A DNA stretch of 64,000 nt. Source: Liolophura sinensis (Eukaryota; Mollusca; Polyplacophora; Chitonida; Chitonidae). The stretch spans positions 24,265,295-24,329,294 of the forward strand of contig NC_088298.1 in NCBI RefSeq assembly GCF_032854445.1. The letters run 5' to 3'. Positions within the stretch are counted from its first letter, which is position 1. Every line of letters starts with the position of its first letter. The position numbers were made by a program, and so were the translations under genes. Positions 1 through 11,800 of the stretch are shown here, one piece after another. A model generated the notes under the pieces. The model searched no databases and was not told the origin of the DNA. It was given only the letters and a program-made list of their open reading frames with translations.

Positions 1-725
1 ATTAAAAAAACTATCAACGATAAATACAATATCTATAACACATAAAGCAACAAACACATCGTTCTACTATGCTTAATATTTGAAACAAAAATGTGTTGCA
101 ATTAGTTACACTTGCATGTAACAAGTTTTAAAAAGAAAAACTTGCAACTAAAGTTGCATATACTGTTACTTTAAAAAAGGCGAAACTAGAACAAGATGTA
201 CAAATAAATTTGCTTTGGCACAAAACAACAGTAATGGAACTTTATGTAGATATACAAAAGGCATCATCAAACAGAAATGAGAAAGTTCTTTTTTTATAAT
301 TATAAATGTTTCTTTGACCAGCAGCATTCCTTGAGTGATTTCATTCAGATTTGTGCTTTTAAACAGATTCATCTTTTGTGTGTTTTTTTTTGCTACATAA
401 ATTGAATTTTAAATATTTGGCTTGTTTTTCTAGTGTTTCTAAAGGCATCATACACAAATATAAAGAGTAATGACAAAATTATTCCACTACAAATATAGAT
501 TATAATTTCCACAATAAAAACGATGAAACAAAAAAAGTCACTCCATTTCCCCTATGGTAAAGTAAAATAAAAGCGTGTACCCCTGCATATACATCTACTG
601 CTCTTTAATCTCACTGAATACGACTGCTATCACTACCAGACCTTACTTAGAAAACTAAAACAACACCCAGTCACTTAAATGATGGTGCTAAGGTGTAAAT
701 GCTATCAGAAAAAAGTCTCAACTTT
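1..725. other. AT-rich non-coding stretch
   Basis: No exon with splice borders, no repeat family and no RNA gene recognised. Sequence is AT-rich with short A and T runs. It lies downstream of the 3' end of the minus-strand CAP-Gly gene. Confidence 0.5.
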
Positions 726-728
726 TGA

Positions 729-840
729 CCTGATTCACTGATTTGACCGGTGTCTTATGCCACACTCAGAACATATTTTACTTACGACAATGGGAAGCAT
801 TATCATGGGAGGGAACAAAGCTGGAAACCTACAACCACCT
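729..840 (-). mobile_element. SINE family A, 3' part (hosts the 37-bp array)
   Basis: Antisense copy of the commonest SINE in the window. It starts with the inverted tail (gattTGACCGGTGTCTTATG), followed by the ATATTTTACTTACGAC and GCATTATCATGGGAGGG blocks shared with the full copy at 41551-41827. The element then runs directly into the 37-bp tandem array, whose unit is a copy of the next SINE segment (CCACCTGCAGGTTGCTGG). Confidence 0.75.
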
Positions 841-1498
841 GCATGTTGCTGGAAGACTTTACCACATATGACCACCTGCAGGCTGCTGGAAGACTTTACC
901 ACATACAACCATATGCAGGTTGCTGGAGGACTCTACCACATACGACCACCTGCAGGTTGTTGGAAGACTTTACCACATATGACCATATGCAGGTTGCTGG
1001 AGGACTCTACCACATACGACCACCTGCAGGTTGCTGGAAGACTTTACCACATATGACCATATGCAGGTTGCTGGAAGACTTTACCACATACAACCAAATG
1101 CAGGTTGCTGGAGGACTCTACCACATACGACCACCTGCAGGTTGTTGGAAGACTTTACCACATATGACCATATGCAGGTTGCTGGAGGACTCTACCACAT
1201 ACGACCACCTGCAGGTTGCTGGAAGACTTTACCACATATGACCATATGCAGGTTGCTGGAGGACTCTACCACATACGACCACCTGCAGGTTGCTGGAAGA
1301 CTTTACCACATATGACCATATGCAGGTTGCTGGAAGACTTTACCGCATACGACCACCTGCAGGTTGCTGGAAGACTTTACCGCATACGACCACCCGCAGG
1401 TTGCTGGAAGACTTTACCACATACGACCATATGCAGGCTGCTGGAAGACTTTACCACATACGGCCATCTGCAGGTTGCTGGAAGGCTTTACCACATTC
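832..1498. repeat. 37-bp tandem array, about 18 units
   Basis: Unit reads like GACCACCTGCAGGTTGCTGG followed by AAGACTTTACCACATAC (37 bp). 667 bp gives 18 units. Variants are CATATGACCATATGCAGG and GGAGGACTCTACC. The unit corresponds to the internal SINE-A block that elsewhere reads ACAGGTTGCTGACAGATC, so the array is an expansion inside the SINE. As 37 is not a multiple of 3, every frame shows the same 37-residue period. The overlapping ORFs of 94-163 codons are therefore not genes. Confidence 0.92.
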
Positions 1499-2651
1499 AA
1501 CCTCACTCATACTTTGTTACTATTCAGTTTTAATACAACTTCAAACTCAAGACTTGTTTTTAGAGAGAAAACAAATAAAAAAAAAAAGGAAGCAGTGGGT
1601 AGATATTTGAAAGCTATACCAAAAACTATTTTCAGTCTTCATGAGAACAGAGTTCAGATGAATCATTTTCCATGCACTTCTTGTAGACGAAACAACACCA
1701 CGAAACACAAGAACACCGCAAGGCACCTAACTTTACCTACAACTCTATTATACAATATGACAAAATAAACAACAAAAATAAATAAAAACATTGTGAAAAT
1801 GAGACAAGATTGATCGTGTTGTAAAACTGATTTCATACAGACTTTGAGCTACTGCTGATAAATGTTTAAAATAAAAATTCAATAATAAACAAATAGAAAG
1901 CCTTGTGCAAAGACGCCCACAAGTGAAGTGTTCACTACAGCACAGAAAAGGGTTGAAACGTCCAAGTAGCACAAGATTCTTTTAATCCCTTGTGAAAAGA
2001 TTTTACCTGTAAAATCCACAAAAGAAGAAAGCCTTGAACTTGAAAGAGAAAATCTGGGAATTATGTATTTGTGCAGTTGATACCATGCCAAGTACTGAAA
2101 AGTGCTGAAACTTTGAAGGAGGACAACATTCTTTCATTTTTATGAAAAAAAATTTTACCTGTAAAATCCACAAAAAGAAAAAAAACTTTTAACTTAATAG
2201 AGAAAATCTGTGAATTATGTATTTGTGCAGGAATCAAACTGATTTCATATGCTTAATATTAAGTTACATGCATTCAATTTCAGGACCATCACCTTAACCC
2301 TCCCATTTTCTGAAAGAAGTAGAATGGTCCACTGGTTGAACACATAGCACCTATATCACTATTACTACTACTAATAGGCCAAAGGTCAGGGATGGGTGCA
2401 TTATCTGCTTCACAGGGTTGATGCCATGCCAAGTCTCTGATCTAACACATGCAGATTTAACTGAAAACTTCAGTATCAATAAAACAAACAAACAGAATGC
2501 ACAAAAGTTGCAAACATTATAGATCACATTTTTCTTCAATGTTTGACATCGCAGATTTTCTGCAGGTATGACACAGCATGTTTAATATGTAACAAAATGA
2601 GACCATCCTTGGATCAATAGGGTACTTCACCATCAGCGGCCATATTCACAA
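1499..2651. other. 3' flank of gene 1, with a degenerate duplication
   Basis: No coding exon seen. Two related blocks, about 1988-2085 and 2140-2237, share TTTTACCTGTAAAATCCACA, GAGAAAATCTG and ATTATGTATTTGTGCAG, indicating an old tandem duplication with a period near 148 bp. The rest is AT-rich. This part may hold the 3' UTR and polyadenylation site of the minus-strand gene, but no signal could be chosen with confidence. Confidence 0.45.
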
Positions 2652-2748
2652 AGCGATCGTAGGCTAAACTGACTGTAACTACCATGACAACGTTGTTAGA
2701 AGCATATGTTGCCATGGTAGTTACAGTCAACTTAGGCTATGATCGCTT
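2652..2748. repeat. Palindromic hairpin element (about 40-bp arms)
   Basis: Arms 2652-2691 and 2709-2748 are inverted repeats matching at about 35 of 40 positions around a 17-base loop. Key core: GACTGTAACTACCATG and its reverse complement CATGGTAGTTACAGTC. The size and structure suggest a small foldback MITE. It lies 38-134 bases past the proposed stop codon of the minus-strand gene, so it may be in its 3' UTR. Confidence 0.85.
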
Positions 2749-2785
2749 AGTGCAGGAGCTCTCAGAACAGGCTTCAAAGCTTTCA

Positions 2786-2804
2786 TTACACCACAGGCCC
2801 TTCC
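2786..2804 (-). CDS. Gene 1, proposed terminal exon
   Basis: Acceptor TTTTTGTCTGTTTCAG ends at 2805. Joined in phase 2 to the preceding exon it encodes REGPVV and a TAA at 2786-2788. The polypyrimidine tract is good and the phase fits, but 19 coding bases are weak evidence. Alternatively the upstream exon reads through its donor to a stop near 3539-3541, adding a hydrophobic tail. Confidence 0.45.
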
Positions 2805-5800
2805 CTGAAACAGACAAAAAGCAGTATTTGTAGTTAAAACATTACATAAAGTTAAAATCAGTGGAAATATTGCAGAAAAACTAATACCTAAAAAAATTAA
2901 CATATTAATTTTCCAGAGACTTTATTTACAGATGTTATCATTCATCAATCTAAGACATCATTTGTCTACAGGCAGGCTTCACCCCTAAAACTGGCTGTAT
3001 TTGTTAAATTAATTCACTTGAAAAAAATTTGGTTTCATTTATTTGATTGGTGTTTTATGCCATCCTCAAGAATATTACACTCATACAACGATGGCCAGCA
3101 TTATGGTGGGAAAATGCAGTTTGAGGCAAGTTAAAGTCATAAACACTACATTTGGTATCATCAAACAAACCATTAAAACATCTTTATAAGATGAACAGAA
3201 CAAAACCAGCAATTTAGTCATGGTCAAAATTTTAGGCCAAAAACAAAAATTTAAAGTCAAAAAATAAAGAAACAGTAGAAGGAGCACTGAAAACTTTGTG
3301 TCCAGCATTACCTTCACATAATTTTTTGTTAGTTTTTTTTTAGTGCTTGAATCCTGTCAATAATTTTGTGAAAGTAAGTTTTTCACAAAAGAGAAAAGAA
3401 CAATGTTGCTTGGAACCAAGAACTACTGTATCTGACATAATTCTATCCATGGCTGTCAGGGCCATATCTAGTCATTTCAGTTCTAGATAACATTTGGGCT
3501 CCCAAACTGTTGGCTGCCCAAACTGTTGGCTGCCCAAACTAAATAGGCTGTATCAAAACTGACAAGCAAACTAAACATACAATACTTATAACAGGAGCTA
3601 CACAAGGGGGAGGTAAGTATGTAAAACCAATGTACATGTACCTGTAGCCTTCGTACCTAGATGTTATGGCTATTTCCGTGTACGGTGCCAACCAACGCTT
3701 ATCTCCCCTTGCGATGGGTTTGGCGGGGTTTGAGACAGCCGCCTCCTTTTCATTTTTTCCAGTGATGTGGGACGACATGCTTTGGTCACTGGGTTTTCCA
3801 GGTTTCTGCAGCATGGACACGATTCGCTCCCCCAGTTTACTATGTGGCTGAGATTCGCTTAATACTTTTTTCTGTGATTTTTCTGCAGATTTTCGCGAAG
3901 CTTTTGATTGAGCCCCTTGCTTGCTTTCCTCCGGGGTTATGTTGGTAATACGGGAGTTACTGACTTTGTTGGAATCCTGTGGGAAAAATAAAATGCATAC
4001 ATAATTTCTACTCAACAAAACTAACATTTCATTTATTCAATTGTTTGACGTTTATTACAGGCTTTTCATATTCAGGAATTTTTCACTTATACGATGGGCG
4101 CAGGGAACTGGTTTGCCCACCGCCTGAAGTTCCCTCCAACATATGCATACAACATTGGTGGAAAAGAACAGCCAAACAAGTGTACCTGTGTCACAAAGGT
4201 CTCGCGTTCAAAGGAAAGCTTTACAGCCAGATTCACCTCTCTTACAATGGCTTTTTGTGTTTTCTGGAAACCTATCAGCCACAATCTCGTTATTATTCTA
4301 TTTTACTACATCCAAAGCTACTAGCAATTTAAGACTAAACACTTTCCTATTTATTCTCTTGTTTAATTGGAGTTATAGGCCACATTCATGAATATTTCAC
4401 TCCTATAACAGCCACCATCATTATGGTGGAAGGAAGCCGGGTAGAGCCTGGAGGAAAGAAATGACCATCCACAGGTTGTTGGCAGGCTGTTCCGAGAGAC
4501 AAAGCCAGCACAAGCCAGACTTGAACTCACAGATACTGCAAATTCTCAATGCAGACCATTTTACGCACTTGGCGTGTTTTAAACTTTTACTCTTTATTCT
4601 GCTGTCCCATGTGCTTGATATCTAAGTGTTGTCTCCCCTCATTACTCGGCACAACAAGAGTTATTCCCCTTACCTTGCTAGGCACTGCACAGACTATGTC
4701 TTGAACTGGCAGGAATAACCCATGGTCTCGGTTGCACATGAAGTAGCGGTTGCCATTCACAAAACCATCATTCTTTCCAACTGAAATGAAACAAAAAAAA
4801 AAGGCATAATATAGCATATGCTTTCTGCATTCGAATCAATGAGAGTTCATATTTGGTGACTCTTGCCTTATACAAAATCAACATATCACCATTTTGGATG
4901 CGAGTGGTAAACAGTGTCTTGTAAAATAGGTTTTCTTCAACTGAAGTTGAGACTTCTGACGTCCTTGTTAGGAGGTTACCATGCACTACCATTACTTTGT
5001 GTTGTTCTTCTTGTGTTTTTGTCTGATTCTGAAAAATTGAGTTGACAAAGCCGCAGAACGCATATAGAATAAAGAAACTGGTTTGGTCATTCCCCCAGTG
5101 TGAGTACATATAGATACACAGACGGCACATCTTTTAATATCCTGAGGTGGCACCAATCCGAAGCAGGACCATGAGTCCTTGTCATGTGATTGTAGCACGT
5201 CTTCAATGTTACAATGCATTAGTTCCTACTGTAACATCATTCTGTCTTGATTGTGACTTTACGATGATAAGCTGGGAAATGAACGATTGATGAATTCAAT
5301 AAAGTTACAAGGGAAAGCCATAAAAAAAGAATTCACCATATTCTGTGAAAGTAGGCACTGTGAAGAGATTTGGAATCTGGTGATAGTTTATTAATATCAT
5401 CCAGATTAGCCAATGAAAATGACCATACTAAGCCATAACAGAACTGTTGTTCTTGCTCATTGGTTCCAGTCATCAGCATAGAAAACCATCTTTTCCATGA
5501 AAAATATGCCTGTAGCTAGTGTCTTCCATGTCTGTTTACAGAGCTGTTTGACCCCGAGTTTCTCACAAACAATGCAGACACCTCTGCAAATGTATTTAAT
5601 TTCATTTTATGTTCCATGATAAAAACTTTGCTTCTATGTTAGTGGTGAATATTAATAAAAATCTAAACTCACTTAACATGGCTTTTGGCTGGAATGGAGT
5701 TTTCACTGGCGAATGCTTACCCTAAGAAGCAGGAGCCCTGCGAGTTCACTCAGATATGGACGGGACAAGGCGGGGGCTCAAGCAAACTAACACAGCTAAA

Positions 5801-8800
5801 AGGCGGGATTTTACAGTACTTGATAGAATGAATACACATCTCACATTGCCAGGTCTGACGGCCCAATGGCACTGCTAGCAGCTGCTGTAAAATCACTCCT
5901 TTCTGCTGTGTTAGCTCGAGAGAGCCCCAACTCTGGCTTGTCTCAACCTGTGTGAACTGGGATTCCTCAAATGCCAACTCCTCAACCTTTTCACATATGT
6001 TAGATCAACTTTCAGTGCAACTTATGCATATCTTAATTTGATTTTGGAGACGAAAGTACATTGTCTGGAATGGTTGATTTCAGGGCTTCACAAAAAGTAT
6101 AACTTTATCAGTCTACACAGAATAATGCCTTCAGAATATGCTTGGATACACACCTTGCAAACCTGTGAAAAGGTTAAGAATTATGATAAAATGTCTTTGT
6201 CTACTGCGGCCATCGAGCACATTATAATGATACAGGATCGATGCTGATTGGATGACAGCGGAGATAGGATTTCCTGGTTTAAACCTGCAGTCCTTAGTCA
6301 CACTTAAAAAAACTCTGCCATACCTAAAATTCTGTTTAGAATAGGCATATCCAGGACATGGCTATCTCTGAGACCAGTCAATCAGAAGTAAGTCTGTATC
6401 CACTTATTCGTCTTACCCAGTGAGCTCCCAGGTCCAAAAAAAGGGGGGGCAAAATCAGAACAAACTCAGACAGGTCTTGTGGTGTGAGCGTGATATCAAC
6501 ATTAACCCTGATGGGATACAGGACTTACCTGGGGCGTCCAGAGCTAGTCCAGCGTAGATAACCTCTCTGTCATCCACTCCGTCAAGGTGACCCAAGTAGC
6601 GAATGTAACCAGTGGCCTCGTCTTTGGTGAGCACATGGTCGCCTAATTTGACCTCTAATTTGCCGCTAAAACAATAGAAATTGGTGAAAACTAATCAAAC
6701 ACCGGTGATATACATGTTCAAAACGCTCACGCATTCAACAACAAATGACTACTGATTCGATTCGAAACCCACGACCAGTTGGAGCTTACTGGCAGACTTT
6801 CCCACATACCCCAGATGGTATCTGTAATCCTCGCATACTAACAAGTTGGCACATACAAAATTACTTTCCTGACTGTTTGCTTGTGAAGGACCAGGCATTA
6901 TGGGTGGAGGAAACTGTAGCACTTATAATGACAGCCAGATCAATGCATTCTGGTGAGAGACAAGTGATCTCCAAGACAGCAAGGTCAATGTTTTCTGGTG
7001 AGAGACAAGTAATCTCCAAGACAGCAAAGTCAATGTGTTCTGGTGAGAGACAAGTGATCTCCAAGACAGCAAGGTCAATGTGTTCTGGTGAGAGACAAGT
7101 AATCTCCAAGACAGCAAGGTCAATGTGTTCTGGTGAGAGACAAGTAATCTCCAAGACAGCAAGGTCAATGTGTTCTGGTGTAAGACAAGAGATCTCCAAG
7201 ACAGCAAGGTCAATGTGTTCTGGTGAGAGACAAGTGATCTCCAAGAGAGCAAGGTAAATGTGTACTGGTGTAAGACAAGGGATCTCCAAGACAGCAAGGT
7301 CAATGTGTACTGGTGTAAGACAAGTGATCTCCAAGACAGCAAGGTCAATGTGTTCTGGTGTAAGACAAGGGATCTCCAAGACAGCAAGGTCAATGTGTTC
7401 TGGTGTAAGACAAGTGATCTCCAAAACAGCAAGGTCAATGTGTACTGGTGTAAGACAAGTGATCTCCAAGACAGAAGGTCAATGTGTACTGATGTAAGAC
7501 AAGTGATCTCCAAGACAGCAAGGTCAATGTGTGCTGGTGTAAGACAAGTGATCTCCAAGACAGAAGGTCAATGTGTACTGGTGTAAGACAAGTGATCTCC
7601 AAGACAGAAGGTCAATGTGTTCTGGTGTAAGACAAGTGATCTCCAAGACAGCAAGGTCAATGTGTGCTGGTGTAAGACAAGTAATCTCCAAGACAGTAAG
7701 GTCAATGTGTACTGGCGTAAGACATGTGATCTCCAAGACAGAAGGTCAATGTGTACTGGTGTAAGACAAGTGATCTCCAAGACAGAAAGTCAATGTGTAC
7801 TGGTGTCAGGCAAACAATCTCCATGTGCTGGAAACCGCTCATGGGATACCACTTCCCACACAATCACCACACCACTCTTGAATGTTACAGGCTACAAACT
7901 TTTGCATTCCACACTACACCTTGTATGAGTTAAATTTCTAATTTTTACAGCAGGTAACATAATATTTATGCTCACAGATTTATCTTTTTTTACTTCCTTT
8001 CTAGAGATTTACATTTTTTTCCTTCCACTTTTTGACTTACTTTACTCGAATTCTGTGCGCCTCTGATGTGGCTGAGGGAGACGACTCTGTTGGGTCGCCA
8101 GACTGACACTGCTTACACTTGCAGCCAGGCAGGAAGTTGTCTGATGTATGCTGGGAGTTGAGAGGTTCTGACATCGAGGTCAAACGTAACTGCTTCGGGA
8201 GTGGCTTGGGTTTGCCATAAGAGGTGCTGTCATAAGAAATGCAGGCCGTTTGTTTTTCTGATTGTTGTATAGTGCTATATTTATTTATTAATTTATTTAT
8301 TTTTATGATCGTTTTTTTTTATGCAGTACTCAAGAATATTTCACTTATACGATGGCAGCCAGCATTATGGTGGAAGGAAAACAGGCAGAGCCTGAGGAGA
8401 AACCCATGACCATCCACAGGTTGCTGATATACCTTCCCATGTACGGCCAGAGAGGAAGCCAGCACGAGCTGGATTTGCACTCACAGAGTACGCCTTGGTG
8501 GGTCATTGCGCCGCTTTGGTGTGATATCCACCTCGGGCATGGAGGCCCCCGATTTAGTGCCATAAATCTCCTCCCCAGTATCATATTCTTAATACATGGG
8601 ATATCCGTGTACCATATTTCAGTGGTGCATATGATATAGCTTTTCAACAGCTGATGCACTGTGGTTTCTGTTTCTGACTCCGATTTTAAATTCTATTTTA
8701 CATGTGAGCAGCCATTATAACTGTATGTACCCTATGTGTAACTCACCCAGAGGGACTTGAAGGTTGACCACAAATCTTCTGTGGTTTTGCCGGCGTTACT

Positions 8801-11800
8801 GGCTTCTCTGATGACTTGACTTCATTTTCTACAAAATACTTCGGAACACGATCCTCTCTCATCTGCAATAACAATAACATTCCTCCTATAACACAAAATG
8901 GAAAAAAAAGTCAATTTTGAAGGATCTTTTTATAAAACTTATTTGAATTCTTGGAGCCGATTTCACAAAACTATTTTCAACTGAAATCAAAATTTAAAAG
9001 TAAACAAAACAAAGAAGGTTATACACCTGTACATCTTTGGGAAAAACAGCCATTTTAATACTATGGTCAATTTTGTTAAAGTCTTAGGTAATTTACTACC
9101 TGATTTCGGTGATATGGAATTTACTATACAAACAAACACATGGGAAAGTACAGCATAGCTTAGAAGTTATGACTAGTGCCTCCAGAGACCGCCAGGTGGC
9201 CGTACGCTTCATAGTGATTGGTTTATATTTCAATGACAGGTGGCGCTTTTCGGGCGAGGGGCAAAGATATAAATCTGGGAAGGAGACTTGATCTTCACTT
9301 GGTTTTAGGCCAAGTCGTGTGTTTAGTCACATCAATGTGAGTACAATGAATTACCATGGCTCTTCAAAACACGCATCAATGAGAAATATGGTATAAATAC
9401 CGCAATGACATGGACGTCACTCAGCAATAATATTGCTCAGAAGCAGCTTGGGGCACCTGGTACCAGTATTTAATTTACCCATAGCACAACCTCGGGGTAA
9501 CCCAATATTAAAACTATGGGTGCTCATCTAGTAGCTGAAAAGCTAAGACATTAGCATCCAGTGGTTACACGTGACTAAGAGTGAACAGGTACCGTTTATT
9601 AGGAAATAGTACCCAAATCATCTGTCCAGTCAAGGCATTTATGCCATGACAACAGCAACAGACCCGGACTAAATATACTTGTATATTCAAGCAGTCACAA
9701 TACCCATTCCCACATAACAATCCACATGCGTCAATGTCACCAGTTAATCTGAACTCTGACACTTACAGGGTTTGGTTTATCATACCGAGAGAGTTAGGAA
9801 AAACTGCAGCCCTGTGGCCGCATAGTCAGAGAGGTGGTTACATTTCCATTCTGTCGGCAGACAACTTTAAGTATTGCCAGTGGAAAGGTCATATGGTATA
9901 CTCCCCAAGTACTTAGGCATTTCAGAATTCTTCCGACACATCATTTCCTGGTATAATACAGGATCAGGTAACAAGATTAGATGTCTGACCGGGTAACAAG
10001 CGGACTGGACGTCTGACTGGTTAACAAGTGGACTGGACGTCTGACCGGGTAACAAGTGGACTACACGTCTGACCGGGTAACAAGTGGGCACGAGGTCTGA
10101 CCGGGTAACAATTGGATCAGATGTCTGACCGGGTAACAAGTGGACTAGATGTCTGACCGAGTAACAAGTGGACTAGACGTCTGACTGGGTAACAAGTGGA
10201 CTACACATCTGACCGGGTAACAAGTGGACTAGATGTCTGATCGAGTAACAAGCGGACTGGACGTCTGACTGGTTAACAAGAGGACTGGACATCTGACCGG
10301 GTAACAAGTGGACTAGATGTCTGACCGAGTAACAAGTGGACCAAAGGTCTGACAGGGTAACAAGTGGACTACACATCAGACCGGGTAACAAGTGGACTAC
10401 ACGTCTGACCGGGTAACAAGTGGACTAGACATCTGACCAGGTAACAAGTGGACTGGACATCTGACGGGGTAACAAGTGGACTAGACGTCTGACCGGGTAA
10501 CAAGTGGGCTCGAGGTCTGACTGGGTAACAATTGGACTAGATGTCTGACCAGGTAACAAGTGGACTAGATGTCTGACCGAGTAACAAGTGGACCAGAGGT
10601 CTGACTGGGTAACAAGTGGACTACACATCAGACCGGGTAACAAGTGGACTACACGTCTGACCGGGTAACAAGTGGACTAGACATCTGACCAGGTAACAAG
10701 TGGACTGGACGTTGGACAGGGTAACAAGTGGACTAGACGTCTGACGGGGTAACAAGTGGACTAGACGTCTGACTCGGTAACAAGTGGACTAGACGTCTGA
10801 CCGGGTGACAAGTGGACTAGACGTCTGACCGGGTAACAAGTGGACTAGACGTCTGACCGGGTGACAGGTGGACTAGACGTCTGACGGGGTGACAAGTGGA
10901 CTAGACGTCTGACTGGGTAACAAGTGGACTGGACGTCTGACCAGGTAACAAGTGGACTAGATGTCTGACTGGGTAACAAGTGGACTAGATGTCTAACCGA
11001 GTAACAAGTGGACCAGAGGTCTGACTGGGTAACAAGTGGACTACACATCTGACCGGGTAACAAGTGGACTAGACGTCTGACCGGGTAACAAGTGGACTAG
11101 ATGTCTGACTGGGTGACAAGTGGACTAGACATCTGACCGGGTAACAAGTGGACTAGATATCAGACCTGGTAACAAGTGGGCTAGACGTCTGACCACGTAA
11201 CAAGTGGGCTAGACGTCTGACCGCGTAACAAGTGGACTAGACATCTGACCAGGTAACAAGTGGACTGGACATCTGACCAGGTAACAAGTGGACTAGACAT
11301 CTGACCGAGTAACAAGTGGACTAGACGTCTGACCGGGTAACAAGTGGACTGGACGTCTGACTGGGTAACAAGTGAACTGAACGTCTGACGGGACTAGACA
11401 TCTGACCAGGTAACAAGTGGACTGGACGTCTGACGGGGCAACAAGTGGACTAGACATCTGACTGGGTAACAAGTGGACTGGATGTCTGACCGGGTAACAA
11501 GTGGACTGGACGTCTGACTGGGTCACAAGTGGACTGGACGTCTGACAGGACTAGACGTCTGACCAGGTAACAAGTGGACTGGACGTCTGACGGGGCAACA
11601 AGTGGACTAGACATCTGACTGGGTAACAAGTGGACTGGACGTCTGACCAGGTAACAAGTGGACTGGACGTCTGATGGGTAACAAGTGGACTACACATCTG
11701 ACCGGGTAACAAGTGGCCTGGACGTCTGACCGGGTAACAAGTGGACTACACGTCTGACAGGGTAACAAGTGGACTGGACGTCTGACCGGGTAACAAGTGG

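Noticed and set aside
6861-7558. 202- and 211-codon ORFs with a 15-residue repeat
   Set aside because: The array lies in an intron between two well-supported exons of gene 1, is open on both strands, and its 44-bp units break the frame.
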